NCBI GenBank assembly: GCA_963700195.1
Contig: CAVOWQ010000055.1
Location: 124,001 to 188,000, forward strand
DNA: 64,000 bases
DNA from: AP-15 sp963700195
GTDB taxonomy: Bacteria; Pseudomonadota; Alphaproteobacteria; ATCC43930; CGMCC-115725
Direction of reading: 5' to 3'
Shown: positions 9,495-18,922 of the stretch, one piece after another
How positions within the stretch are numbered: position 1 is the first letter of the stretch
Layout: each line of letters begins with the position of its first letter
Notes under the pieces: generated by a model
What the model saw: the letters and a program-made list of their open reading frames with translations, nothing else
Told to the model about the DNA's origin: nothing
The model's database searches: none
Translations under genes and position numbers: made by a program

Positions 9495-11267
9495 TTACTC
9501 GGGCAGGTGCGCCGCCCGCAGCAGCTCGAGGTCGGATTGGAAGCGCGCCTCGTCGGCCAAGCGGATCCTGCGCAACGACCCGAGGCGAAAGCGCGGTGCG
9601 ACGCGGACCAGCTGACGCACCGCCTCCGCCGCCTCGTCGGGACGGCCAAGCCTGGCGCAGGCCAATGCGAGGATGCAATAGGGAAAGCCGAAGTTGCGGT
9701 TGCCTTCGATCGCCTTGCGGGCATGCGCGACGGCTTCGTCGGTGCGGCCGGACAGCAGACAGGCCAGCGCCAGCGCCAACGCCGCGTGATAGACGAGCGG
9801 CTCCAACGGGCTCAGCTGCAGCGCTTTCTCGGCATGCTCGATGGCGGCGTCATAGGAACCGCAAACACATCTCGTCAGCGCATCGAAGCCGAGAACCGCG
9901 GCGGCGTTGGTATTGATCATCATGGCGCGGTCGACGGCCGCGAGCGCAAAATCGTGGTCGCGCGTCAGGCTGGCGTGCACCGCGCCCCCCAGCGCGAGGG
10001 CGAGCGGTGCGTCGGCCCCTTCGTCGATCGCGACCCGCGCCATCCGTCTTGCAGTCTCCCGGTCATCGGGCTGCACGCCCGGCCAATCCATCAGATGGCG
10101 CTGCTGGTAGCACCACGCGGCCAGGGCATTGGCCATCGCGAAGGCAGGATCCGCCTCCAGCGCCTCGCTCAACAACCGCAGCGCCTCCTCGTTGTCTTCC
10201 GCGGTTTCGGCGAAGGTCGGAGGAAAGGCCCGCAAGGTGAGGTCGTAGGCGTCCTGGTTCGCCTCGGGCTTGCGCCGCGCCCGCTCGATCTCGGCCTCGC
10301 GCAGCACCGGCCCGACCGAGCCGATCACGCTTTCGGTGATCCTGTCCTGCAGATCGAACGTGTCTTCGAGGGTGCCGTCGAAGCGGTCGGCCCACAGGTG
10401 CTGGCCGCTCGCCGCCTCGACGAGCTGGCAAGAGATGCGCACCCGGTTGCCCGCCTTGCGCAGGCTGCCCTCGACCACATACCGCACGCCGAGCTCACGC
10501 GCGACCTGCTTCGAATCCGCACCCTTTCCCTTGTAGCTGAAGCTGGTGTTGCGGGCGACGATCGAGAACCACCGCGCCCGCGCCAGCTCGGTGATCAAAT
10601 CCTCGGCCACGCTGTCGAGAAAGAACTCGGTCTCGGCATCGCCGCCGAGGTTTTGAAACGGCAACACGGCGAGCGCCGGCCGCTCGACTGGCGCGGCGGC
10701 TCTTCGGCGGCCGGTGCTCGCCGGGCCGGCAGGTCTTTCTTCCAGCACGACGCGGAAGACGCGCACCGGGCGGCTGATGTTCTTGACCTCGTGCTGGCCA
10801 CAATCCTCGAACATGATCGGCAGGCGATCGCGAACCTGGTCGCGCACCGCGCGGCTGACGTTGATCCCGCCCGGTTCGGCCAACGCCTCCATCCGCGAAG
10901 CGACGGCGACACCGTCGCCGTAGATCAGATCGCCGTCCGAGACCACATCGCCCATGTTGATCGCGAAGCGAAACTGGAGGCGCCGGTCGGCCGGCGTATC
11001 GGCACTCCGCTCCGGCATTGCCCGTTGGATCGCGATCGCGCAGCGCACGGCATCGACGACGCTGTTGAACTCGACCAGCAGGCCGTCGCCCATCGTGCGC
11101 ACGATGCGGCCCCGGTGCTCGGCGATCTTCGGGTCGACGAGGTCTTGGCGCACCGCTCTGAGCGCCGCCAGGGTGCCCTCCTCGTCCATGCCCATCAGCC
11201 GGGAATAGCCGACGACATCGGCGCACAAGATGACGGCAAACCTATGCTCTACTCTGGAATCTGCCAC
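9495..11267 (-). CDS. Adenylate/guanylate cyclase with TolB-like domain and TPR repeats
   Basis: Intact 590-residue cytoplasmic signalling protein. Residues about 8-180 form a class III cyclase catalytic domain: FAVILCADVVGYSRLMG supplies the first metal Asp (D17), and IVRTMGDGLLVEF the second (D61). GDVVSDGDLIYGDGVAVASR is the conserved central segment. Residues about 205-350 form a TolB/FlgO-like domain (ALAVLPFQNLGGDAETEFF, ELGVRYVVEGSLRKAG), followed by TPR-like helices to the C-terminus. It should make cAMP, or less likely cGMP, from NTP; the TPR part probably senses or docks partners. GTG at 11267 follows CGGGAGGTT. It is transcribed toward the degenerate paralogue, with 414 bp between them. 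Whether the product is cAMP or cGMP cannot be read with certainty. Confidence 0.9.
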   Translation of the reverse strand: MADSRVEHRFAVILCADVVGYSRLMGMDEEGTLAALRAVRQDLVDPKIAEHRGRIVRTMGDGLLVEFNSVVDAVRCAIAIQRAMPERSADTPADRRLQFRFAINMGDVVSDGDLIYGDGVAVASRMEALAEPGGINVSRAVRDQVRDRLPIMFEDCGQHEVKNISRPVRVFRVVLEERPAGPASTGRRRAAAPVERPALAVLPFQNLGGDAETEFFLDSVAEDLITELARARWFSIVARNTSFSYKGKGADSKQVARELGVRYVVEGSLRKAGNRVRISCQLVEAASGQHLWADRFDGTLEDTFDLQDRITESVIGSVGPVLREAEIERARRKPEANQDAYDLTLRAFPPTFAETAEDNEEALRLLSEALEADPAFAMANALAAWCYQQRHLMDWPGVQPDDRETARRMARVAIDEGADAPLALALGGAVHASLTRDHDFALAAVDRAMMINTNAAAVLGFDALTRCVCGSYDAAIEHAEKALQLSPLEPLVYHAALALALACLLSGRTDEAVAHARKAIEGNRNFGFPYCILALACARLGRPDEAAEAVRQLVRVAPRFRLGSLRRIRLADEARFQSDLELLRAAHLPE

Positions 11268-11411
11268 AACCTCCCGCCGTCCCCTCAGGTCTCAACGCAT
11301 TATAAGCAGCGTAGTCCTGAGGACATCCGCGTCAAGCCGCTTCGCGCTAGCGGCGTCTCTGTCTGGCTGTCGGGCACCGTTGCGGCGGGCCGATGCGCCC
11401 GCCGGCGCAAG

Positions 11412-11911
11412 TCAGACCGCGATCGTTTGCCCGTCGAAGGTGGTGATCTCGAACCCTTCGAAATTCTCCCCGCGTAGTTGTTGCTCTGGTCGCGCAGGAC
11501 GCTGAGCGCCGCTGCCTCCCCGAGTCGCAAGCCCCATTCGTAATCCGATCGCCAGTGGATACCCGAGAAGTCGCGCGCCTGACCAATGTTCGAGGCGAGT
11601 TTTTCGGTATCGTTGTTAACCGTGATTTGGCTCGCATCCGCGCCGGTATAATCGACCAGCGACAGCCCATCCACGCTCGCCGTTACAATTCTTTGGTCGC
11701 CCAGGGTGTTGAATGCGACGCTTCCATCAAACGCGGCCTTGAGGATTGTGGCGCACGCCCCGGGCATCGTCGCATGGCCTTGTGGGTATGAAGGATGCTG
11801 CGGGCATCCTTCAGGAAAAGCTTGGGGGAGGCTGGGGCTGATGAAAGCCACAGCCGCCGAATTGTCTTCGCTGAAGCGCTTCAAGGGACCGCGGATTAGT
11901 GGCGCGGTCAC
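11412..11911 (-). pseudogene. Vanadium-dependent haloperoxidase, C-terminal fragment
   Basis: Encodes the vanadate-binding C-terminal half of a PAP2/vanadium haloperoxidase: FPEGCPQHPSYPQGHATMPG and, later, GIHWRSDYEWGLRLGE with the expected histidines. One missing G in a G-run near 11476 shifts the frame; repaired, the protein ends GFEITTFDGQTIAV at 11412. The N-terminal half is absent in front of it. Instead, a piece of the missing N-terminal half lies immediately adjacent on the opposite strand (11933-12064). The gene is therefore broken by an inversion or an assembly join at about 11912-11932. Confidence 0.75.
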
Positions 11912-11932
11912 CCCGCAGACTTTAGTTCCGGG

Positions 11933-12064
11933 GGCTTTACCGCTGGGGACGCTATCGGGCCGTATGTGTCGCAGTTTCTCTTGAAGCCGTTCGCCTATGG
12001 CCCTTATGCGACGAAGGGGACGCCATTGCCCAATCTCGCCAGTAGATTAATTTGTTCCCGATAA
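11933..12064 (+). pseudogene. Vanadium-dependent haloperoxidase, internal fragment on opposite strand
   Basis: The plus strand reads GFTAGDAIGPYVSQFLLKPF then AYGP, a segment typical of the region N-terminal to the vanadate site in bacterial vanadium haloperoxidases. It continues to a stop at 12062-12064. It is divergent from, and directly abuts, the C-terminal fragment. About 130-200 residues normally lying between the two segments are missing. It has no start codon or ribosome site. Confidence 0.6.
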
Positions 12065-12094
12065 TTCTACCGTAATGTATGGTGCACCGACGGA

Positions 12095-13336
12095 TCAATA
12101 AAATTTCTGCGTTGATAATAAGTCCGCGGGAGCTGATGCCATCCGCCGCAGTGGTTCCGAAACAGCGGTCGCAATAACCTGATCGAGGCGCGACAGCTGG
12201 ACCGCCCAGCGATAATTAGCTTCTGCCGCAGCCCGAGCTCTGCGCGCCATCTCCGCCCGCCGATCGCTGTCCCCCAGCAAACCAACGACATTCCGGGCAA
12301 ATTCCTGCGGGTCGTCCGTCGCAAGGAAAGCTTCCGCGGTGGGGACGACTATACCCCTCCAAGCAGCCGTCGAAGCGACGCAAGGCAGACCCATGGCGAG
12401 TGCCTCGAGCAGTTTGTTCTGAACGCCGCGCGCCATTCGCAACGGCGCGACGAAGATTTCGGCTCGATCGAGATAGGGACGTGCGTCCGGGACCCAGCCG
12501 GTCACCGTTACGCCATGGCGCTTGGCCAAGCGGCGCACCGCCGGGGCAGGCCGGCTGCCGCAAATCGTAAAATTCGCGCACGGGATTTCCGTCTGAACAA
12601 TCGGCAGGATCTCGTTGCAGAACCAGACGACGGCATCGATGTTCGGGCGGTAATCCATGACCCCGGAAAACACCATCGATGCCGGTTGCTTGGCCTCGCC
12701 TGCCGACCGGAAGTAGTCGAGATCGACGCCGTTACCGACGACAGTCACCGGAACACCGGGAATCAGCCTAGCGAAATCATCTCTCTCGATCTCGGTATGA
12801 ACCAGCGAATGCGAGAAAATCTGCGCAATGCGCCGCTCATAGTCGAGAAGCCGCTGCGCCTCGATCGCGTAGATTCGGTCCAATGGCATGCTCGTCCGTT
12901 CCGCGTATTGCCGCCACTTGAGCGAGTCGAGATCGCCGAAATGCATTATCCGAGGCACACCGGGGAAGTGCTCGGCGAACTGCGCCATGTTGCAGCTGTA
13001 GACGATGATCAGGTCGGGCCGCCGCTCAACGAATTTTTTCTGGATGGCGTCATGCAGCTTCGTCTCGTTCAAAGCCGCCACTGAAAGCGGCTGTCCGGTG
13101 AAGAGCGCCTCGAGCGCGCGCAGCTTTATCGTGAACTCGCCGACCGGAGCGGCGGTGACGCTCTTTGCATAGGATTGCAGTCCGGAGATATTCGCGAGGT
13201 CCTGCACGCCATCGCCGAGGCAGAACACATGCACCTCGTGCCGCGCAGAAAGGTGACGAATTGCGTTGAACGCGGCGATCTTGTCGCCGCGGTCCGGTGG
13301 AAACGGGACGCGCCGGCATACGTAAAAAATCCGCAT
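12095..13336 (-). CDS. Glycosyltransferase, PEP-CTERM/EpsH1-associated sugar transferase family
   Basis: Family 4-type glycosyltransferase (413 residues) that would add a sugar during exopolysaccharide repeat-unit assembly at the inner membrane. MRIFYVCRRVPFPPDRGDK is the signature start of the group known as sugar transferase, PEP-CTERM/EpsH1 system associated (TIGR03087). The C-terminal domain has GWVPDARPYLDRAEIFVAPL and the donor-binding stretch NKLLEALAMGLPCVAS. I chose ATG at 13336 because homologues begin MRIFYV and GAGGGGCGAG precedes it; a longer in-frame extension is unlikely. It is the last gene of a minus-strand run that starts at 17235. The assignment to TIGR03087 is from memory of the family signature. 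Confidence 0.85.
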   Translation of the reverse strand: MRIFYVCRRVPFPPDRGDKIAAFNAIRHLSARHEVHVFCLGDGVQDLANISGLQSYAKSVTAAPVGEFTIKLRALEALFTGQPLSVAALNETKLHDAIQKKFVERRPDLIIVYSCNMAQFAEHFPGVPRIMHFGDLDSLKWRQYAERTSMPLDRIYAIEAQRLLDYERRIAQIFSHSLVHTEIERDDFARLIPGVPVTVVGNGVDLDYFRSAGEAKQPASMVFSGVMDYRPNIDAVVWFCNEILPIVQTEIPCANFTICGSRPAPAVRRLAKRHGVTVTGWVPDARPYLDRAEIFVAPLRMARGVQNKLLEALAMGLPCVASTAAWRGIVVPTAEAFLATDDPQEFARNVVGLLGDSDRRAEMARRARAAAEANYRWAVQLSRLDQVIATAVSEPLRRMASAPADLLSTQKFY

Positions 13337-13362
13337 GGATCGCTCGCCCCTCGCCGGGCAGA

Positions 13363-13803
13363 TCAGGGATCGACCTGCAGCTCCGCCGTAGCGGTCCCGC
13401 CGCTCGGCAGATCTGTGGCCCGGAGCTTCCACACCCCGGTTTTGTCATTGAAGGCAAGCGGTAGAGTGTCGGTCGTCAGCCCCGCGGCAGTGAGCAGGTT
13501 TCCGGAATAATGGGCAATCGTGCCGCCGTAGGGATCGAGCGAGAAGACCACCTCAGCGACGTCGGCGAGATTGAGAGGGATCCGACGCCGCTCGACCATT
13601 CGGCCAACGAAATCACGCCATTCGACGTCGAGGGACCCAGATCCGGTTAAAGCCCTATCGAAGCGATAGGCGAACTCAGCGGGCTGATTTCGTTCCGGTG
13701 ACTTCGGCAATACGATCTCGTCGGCAGCTGCGGCACCGCCGACCAAAACGGCGAACGCCGAGAGCAGTACCCGAGGCTCACGCAGCCTTCCGTCATTTCG
13801 CAT
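13363..13803 (-). CDS. Exported protein of unknown function in EPS operon
   Basis: A 146-residue product with a signal peptide (VLLSAFAVLVGGAAAADE) and a mature beta-rich part, including GTIAHYSGNLLTAAGLTTDT and a C-terminal VWKLRATDLPSGGTATAEL. ATG at 13803 gives the signal peptide directly; the longer in-frame reading would run into the preceding gene. It lies 7 bp after the nucleotide-sugar dehydrogenase and 26 bp before the glycosyltransferase, so it is part of the operon. Function unknown; a periplasmic accessory role in polymer assembly is inferred from context only. Confidence 0.65.
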   Translation of the reverse strand: MRNDGRLREPRVLLSAFAVLVGGAAAADEIVLPKSPERNQPAEFAYRFDRALTGSGSLDVEWRDFVGRMVERRRIPLNLADVAEVVFSLDPYGGTIAHYSGNLLTAAGLTTDTLPLAFNDKTGVWKLRATDLPSGGTATAELQVDP

Positions 13804-13810
13804 GAAGCCC

Positions 13811-15091
13811 TCAGAGGCTCCAGTAATGGATACCCGACGGGGCCTTGTCGCGAGCGATGGCCGACTTGACGTCGACGAAGACCCCACCCGGAACGAGTGA
13901 AGCGAACAACCTAGGCCAGCCACCCTCACCGAGCACGCGGTGCGGCACTGCCAGGATCAGCCCGTCGAGCTTTGTCAAAGCCTCGAGCGGCACCAGCTCG
14001 ACGCCGTACCCGCGCTTCGCCTCGGCCGCATCGGCGAGTGGATCGGCCACCGCTGCCGCAATCCCGAATTCGCGCAATTCGGCGACGATGTCGGGCACTC
14101 GGCTGTTGCGCAGGTCGGGCACATCCTCCTTGAACGTGATGCCCAGGATCCCGATCCGGGCGCCCTTCACCGGCCGCTCCGCCGCGATCAGCAATTTGAC
14201 GAGGCGCTGCGCGATGAAGCCGCCCATGCCGTCATTGATCCGGCGGCCGGAAAGGATGACTTGAGGGTAATAGCCGGCCGCCTCTGCCCTCGCGGTCAAG
14301 TAGTAGGGATCGACACCGATGCAGTGCCCGCCGACCAGCCCGGGCGTGAACGGCAGGAAATTCCACTTTGTGCCCGCCGCCTCCAACACCTCTTTGGTCG
14401 AAATGCCGAGGCGGTCGAAGATGATCGCCAGCTCGTTCATCAGCGCGATGTTGAGATCGCGCTGGGTGTTCTCGATGACCTTTGCCGCCTCGGCGACTTC
14501 GAGCGAGGATGCACGGTAAACCCCGGCGTCGACGATGCGCGCATAGACCCCGGCGACGCGCTCCAAAGTCTCGGAGTCTTCGCCGGCGACGATTTTGACG
14601 ATAGTTTCGAGCCGATGCTGTTTGTCGCCGGGGTTGATCCGCTCGGGCGAATAGCCGAGCTTGAAATCAATCCCTTGCCTGAGACAGGAGGCGCTGGCGA
14701 GACGCGGCCCGCAGAATTCGCGAGTCAGGCCGGGATAGACCGTGGATTCGAAAACCACCACCGAGCCCGCCCTCAAATGCGGTCCGATCAGGGCGCAGGC
14801 AGCTTCGAGCGGCGAAAGGTCGGGGCGCCGTTCGGCATCGATCGGTGTTGGCACCGTGACGATAAAAAAGCTGGCCTCGTCCAGCGTGCGCGGGTCATCG
14901 GTGAACCGAAGCCTCGTCCCGCGCAGCGCCGCCTCGGTGACTTCACCGGTCGTATCCTTGGCATTGCGCAGCGCCGCGATCCGCCGCGGCGAAATATCAA
15001 AACCAATAATTGGTTCGAACTTTTTCGCCAAGGCGAGGGCGACGGGCAGACCGACATAGCCGAGGCCGATAACCGCAAATCCGCGTTCCAT
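13811..15091 (-). CDS. Nucleotide-sugar dehydrogenase (TviB/WbpO type)
   Basis: NAD-dependent two-step oxidation of a UDP-hexose or UDP-HexNAc to the uronate. The Rossmann motif FAVIGLGYVGLPVALALAKK is at the N-terminus. The central domain has STVYPGLTREFCGP and YSPERINPGDK, and the catalytic cysteine is in GGHCIGVDPYYLT (about residue 260). The third domain has ILGITFKEDVPDLRNS. The sequence is closest in feel to the VipA/TviB UDP-GlcNAc dehydrogenase group rather than to Ugd. ATG at 15091, intact, 426 residues. With the downstream epimerase it can supply galacturonate-type sugars for the exopolysaccharide. Confidence 0.9.
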   Translation of the reverse strand: MERGFAVIGLGYVGLPVALALAKKFEPIIGFDISPRRIAALRNAKDTTGEVTEAALRGTRLRFTDDPRTLDEASFFIVTVPTPIDAERRPDLSPLEAACALIGPHLRAGSVVVFESTVYPGLTREFCGPRLASASCLRQGIDFKLGYSPERINPGDKQHRLETIVKIVAGEDSETLERVAGVYARIVDAGVYRASSLEVAEAAKVIENTQRDLNIALMNELAIIFDRLGISTKEVLEAAGTKWNFLPFTPGLVGGHCIGVDPYYLTARAEAAGYYPQVILSGRRINDGMGGFIAQRLVKLLIAAERPVKGARIGILGITFKEDVPDLRNSRVPDIVAELREFGIAAAVADPLADAAEAKRGYGVELVPLEALTKLDGLILAVPHRVLGEGGWPRLFASLVPGGVFVDVKSAIARDKAPSGIHYWSL

Positions 15092-15103
15092 AAAACGGAC
15101 CGA

Positions 15104-16084
15104 TCAATTCACCTGATAGTACTGCTTGTACCATTGCACAAATCGCGCGAGCCCGACTTCGATGGTGGTCTTCGGCTCGAAGTCGAGATCGCGGCGGGAG
15201 GCTTCGATATCCGCAAAGCTTTCCGGGACATCGCCGGGCTGCAGCGGCAAAAACTGTTTCTCTGCGGTGCGGCCGAGCTCCCGCTCAAGAACAGCGATGA
15301 AGTCGAGGAGTTTTTCGGGGCGATGGTTCCCGAGATTGTAAATCCGGTGAAGAACGCCCTCGGCAGCCGCGGGTGGGCGGTCATGCGCTGCGATCGTACC
15401 TGCGACGATGTCGTCGATATAGGTGAAATCGCGGGCCATCCTGCCCTCGTTGAAGACCTTTATCGGTTCGCCTGCGAGAATCGCCCGGGTGAACAGAAAT
15501 GCCGCCATATCCGGACGGCCCCATGGGCCATAAACGGTAAAGAACCGCAACCCTGTCGCCGGCAGACCGTAGAGGTGGCTGTAGGTGTGCGCGATCAATT
15601 CGCAGCTGCGCTTTGTCGCGGCGTAAAGAGAAACCGGCTGATCGACCCGATCATCGACGCTGAAAGGCTGCTTGCGGTTGGCGCCGTAGACCGAGGAGGA
15701 GGAGGCATAGGTGACCGCGGTTAGATGTTCGATGCGCCGCGCCGCCTCCAATATCACCAGTGTGCCCGTCACATTGGCATCGATGTAGGCGTAGGGGTTT
15801 TCCAGCGAATACCGCACGCCCGCTTGAGCCGCCAGATGAACGATGCTGCGCAAATCCTTGTGCCGCTCGACCATGGTCAACACCCCGTCGCGGTCGGCGA
15901 CGTCCAGCGTGGCGAATTCAAAGCCGGGAAAGGCGCGCAACCGGGCGAGCCGCGCCTCCTTGAGACGCACATCGTAATATTCATTCAGATTGTCGACGCC
16001 GACTACCCGCTCGCCTCGCTCGAGCAATGCGTTGGCGACATGAAAACCGATGAACCCGGCGGCGCCGGTAACCAGGATCGACAT
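15104..16084 (-). CDS. NAD-dependent epimerase, UDP-glucuronate 4-epimerase type
   Basis: Extended short-chain dehydrogenase of 326 residues. SILVTGAAGFIGFHVANAL binds NAD; the catalytic motif is SLYAATKR (YxxxK) with the preceding SSSSVYG serine. GVDNLNEYYDVRLKEARL is typical of UDP-glucuronate 4-epimerases (CapI/LspL group), which make UDP-galacturonate. I chose ATG at 16084; its A is shared with the TGA of the upstream FemAB-like gene (TGATG overlap), which indicates translational coupling. It is 12 bp before the dehydrogenase on the same strand, matching a substrate-product pair. Confidence 0.88.
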   Translation of the reverse strand: MSILVTGAAGFIGFHVANALLERGERVVGVDNLNEYYDVRLKEARLARLRAFPGFEFATLDVADRDGVLTMVERHKDLRSIVHLAAQAGVRYSLENPYAYIDANVTGTLVILEAARRIEHLTAVTYASSSSVYGANRKQPFSVDDRVDQPVSLYAATKRSCELIAHTYSHLYGLPATGLRFFTVYGPWGRPDMAAFLFTRAILAGEPIKVFNEGRMARDFTYIDDIVAGTIAAHDRPPAAAEGVLHRIYNLGNHRPEKLLDFIAVLERELGRTAEKQFLPLQPGDVPESFADIEASRRDLDFEPKTTIEVGLARFVQWYKQYYQVN

Positions 16085-17235
16085 CACACTCCTCTTGCGG
16101 GACGCATCGTCAGGGCCCGCTTGAACTGCCGGGCGAAGTCTTCCAAACGAAACGCAAGGCGCGGCTGCTGGACGGTCTGCCACAGCATCGGCTCGCACCG
16201 GGTCGCGAAACTCTCCTTCAAACGGTTGCGGCCGGCCATGAAATCATACACCCCTGCACCCGATCGGAAGGCGTGCCGGATCGCCAGGAAGTGCGTGACG
16301 ATCCCAGGCCGCTCGCGGCGGTCGGAATCCTCGAACCCGCTCTGGTAAGCATAGACGCGATTGCCTAACCGGAAGTTATAGAGATAGCCGAGGACTCGGT
16401 CGCCGGCGCAGGCTTTGAGAAGCTGGGTTCCGCCCTCGCCAAAGCTGCGCTCGATCAGCAGCCGATGGAACGGCTCGAAGAAGCCGCCGGAGAAGGAATG
16501 CGGCCTGCCGCGCCGCTCCCAAGACGCGCAATGCAACTCCTTCATATCACTAAAAAAGGTTAATGCCTCCGCTACGGTTGCCGCCCCGACGAGACGCAAC
16601 GCACCGAAACGTTCGAAATACCGCAAGGTGCGCCGGAGCTGCCGGCGCGCATTGGCGCTGAGCACGGGATGGAGCTCGCCGTCGCTGTCCTCCAGCCGGC
16701 AGAGATCGACCGAGTAGGAGGGAAGAGATGTCTCGTGACATCCGAGCCCCCACTTGCCGAGCGCTGCTTCGGGCAGTCGCCTCTGCGACCCGCCGATATG
16801 GAGCTCGTCGGCCTCGCCGCGAAGACTGGCGAACCAGCCGATCAGCTCTTCCCAGACAACCAACTCCCACTCCGCCGCTGCAAGGATGCTGTTGTGCTCG
16901 ATCGTCAACGCATCGAAGCGCGGGTCGCCGGTCTCGTTCAAATAGAGGGCGCGCGAGCGAACCAGCCCACACCTGCGGCGGCTCTGATTGGCGCCGAGCA
17001 AGGCCAGTGAGACTGTCCGGCCATGCGCGGTGCCGCGCAGCAGCTTTGGCCGGTTCGCCGGCGGCAGGGCAGTCAACAGCGTCCCGATCCAATGCCACGA
17101 GGTAAAGAAGGAAGGGTTTCCACCAGCTTCGAGCGTACGCCATTCTCGCTCTAGCCCGAGCAATCCCGGCAGAGCCTCACAGCGGAACACGATCTGGCAA
17201 GGTATCCTCGTTCGGTTTGAAGAGAGATCCCGCAC
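16084..17235 (-). CDS. GNAT/FemAB-like acyltransferase of EPS locus
   Basis: A 383-residue protein with two GNAT-like folds of the BcsL/CelD/FemAB type (PF13480-like). NARRQLRRTLRYFERFGALR and ERSFGEGGTQLLKACAGDRV then YLYNFRLGNRVYAYQSGFED are the conserved parts, followed by HFLAIRHAFRSGAGVYDFM. Such proteins occur in PEP-CTERM/exosortase-type exopolysaccharide loci and probably acylate or aminoacylate an envelope sugar; the substrate is unknown. It begins the minus-strand operon. GTG at 17235 has no strong ribosome site, so a start slightly downstream is possible. Confidence 0.75.
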   Translation of the reverse strand: MRDLSSNRTRIPCQIVFRCEALPGLLGLEREWRTLEAGGNPSFFTSWHWIGTLLTALPPANRPKLLRGTAHGRTVSLALLGANQSRRRCGLVRSRALYLNETGDPRFDALTIEHNSILAAAEWELVVWEELIGWFASLRGEADELHIGGSQRRLPEAALGKWGLGCHETSLPSYSVDLCRLEDSDGELHPVLSANARRQLRRTLRYFERFGALRLVGAATVAEALTFFSDMKELHCASWERRGRPHSFSGGFFEPFHRLLIERSFGEGGTQLLKACAGDRVLGYLYNFRLGNRVYAYQSGFEDSDRRERPGIVTHFLAIRHAFRSGAGVYDFMAGRNRLKESFATRCEPMLWQTVQQPRLAFRLEDFARQFKRALTMRPARGV

Positions 17236-17461
17236 TGTACTTTGAGCTCACATCGCGGAGCCGCCCCGGGCAATTTAGATTGATGCGATCAACATGGCTG
17301 GGTTTGGCACCCCGATCGAATCCGCGATAGCTGCGCATCGGTTCCCCTGAAGTCAACCTTGCGCTATAATCTTTCAACCTCTCATAAGCGCTGTATCGCC
17401 GAACGGCGAATCGGGATTTTTACGGTCTCCTTCTCGCGGACATTGGAAACAGCAGGCGACG

Positions 17462-18922
17462 ATGCGCTTCTTCGAAACCGCGGGCAATGCGATCGTGATT
17501 GCCTACGATGATAAGCCGGTCCTCACGACGGATCCTTGGATCAACGCAGATGCCTATTTCGGCAGTTGGGCGCACGATTACGAAATAGCACCTCGTTCAA
17601 ATCGCAGGCAATCCGGGATGCGGAGTACCACTGGTTCTCGCATGGCCACCCCGACCATTTGAATATCGCGTCTCTTCCGATGCTGACGAAGGGTCAGTTT
17701 CTGCTCGTCGGACCATTACGGCAAATCGTATTCAGCGGGAACTCACCGCAGCTGGGTACCGCGTGCGTGTGCTGCCCGATCGGGAATGGGTTCAGCTGTC
17801 GAAGGGTATCCGCGTTTATTCGGTCGCCAACCGAAACCAGGATTCGATGCTGCTGATCGATGTTAATGGCCGGCTCGTCATCAATCTGAACGATTCCAGC
17901 GACTATGGCGAATCCTTCCGTGTGCGGCGTCTCGCGAAGCATTTTAAGGAAGTATACATGCTTCAGCTGCACGGTTGGGGTGGAGCAGACATGCTGAATT
18001 TATTTGATCCCTCGGGCCGCAAAATCGTTCTCGCCGGAGCAAAGGCGCCGTCCAATTGCACCGCGATCGCAAAGGAGCGCGCGGGCAATGGGCGCGAACA
18101 AGGTCATTCCGTTCTCGTCTTTCCAACGTTACCAGCGGGAGGACAGCGTCTGGGCCAACGATCTCATTCCCGAGCTTGCCGATTATTATGCCGACGCGCT
18201 GCCGAATTGGCCGGAAATATTCCCCGCCTTCGTCAGGGTCGATTGCGAAACCGACGAGATAACGCCCCTCAACCCGCGCCGCGCGCCACGGGTCATAAAG
18301 AAGCCGGAAGATTTCGGCGACAGCTGGTCGGATCCGTTGACCGCGAGTGACAAAGCACAAGATCCGCCGCTACTTCACGGCTCGCGAGGTGTTGCGCGAC
18401 CATTTTGGATTTATCGAGGTGTCGGCCGGCAAGTCGACTGTCACGGTCGACCTAAATCGCGAGAGGCGCAATATCGGCATCAAGTTCGAGTGTCCGCGCA
18501 ACTCGTTGATGACCTGTATCGAACAACGAGCTGTTCGACGATCTGCTGATCGGAAATTACATGCGGACAACATTACACAACGTCGAAGCTCTCTATCCGC
18601 ATTTCACACCGTATCGTCGCCAAGTATGGGGATAATGGAGGCGCCAAAACCAAGCGAGAATTGGCAAGACTATTTTGGCCACTACTACATGCGTGATCCG
18701 ATCGCCCACACTTTAAAGAGTCTTGCCGACGCTAGCGAAATGGTGTTGCGCAAGGCGATCCCGGAAGACTCGGCGATGTTCCGCTTTGCAAAGCGCACCT
18801 ACTACGCCTACGCGGGCCGCGCACGCCATTCAACGGTCCGGCGCATAGGAGTTCTGAGATCTGCCATGATCCCAATGCCCACTCACCGCTCGAGTAGGAT
18901 CGCGGCGCGCTGTGTTCTTTGA
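17462..18922 (+). CDS. Metallo-beta-lactamase-fold protein in EPS locus, frameshifted
   Basis: Predicted metal hydrolase. MRFFETAGNAIVIAYDDKPV starts the fold; the metal motif is FSHGHPDHLNIASL (HxHxDH) near 17638. After it come LLIDVNGRLVINLNDSSDYG and MLQLHGWGGADMLNLFD. Later parts in other frames (IPFSSFQRYQREDSVWANDL, REVLRDHFGFIEVSAGKSTV, YFGHYYMRDPIAHTLKSLA) continue one protein of about 485 residues. Indels fall near 17595, 17730, 18045, 18350 and 18510-18650. The last frame ends with TGA at 18920-18922, overlapping the next ATG in a TGATG junction, which supports this end point. Similar proteins sit in sugar-modification gene clusters; the substrate is unknown. Confidence 0.7.

Noticed and set aside
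9507..11477. 656-residue plus-strand open frame opposite the intact cyclase
   Set aside because: Antisense shadow of a gene with clear catalytic motifs; no domain or start signal.
13940..15724. 594-residue plus-strand open frame opposite the dehydrogenase and epimerase
   Set aside because: It spans two well-defined minus-strand genes and their junction, so it cannot be a real protein.
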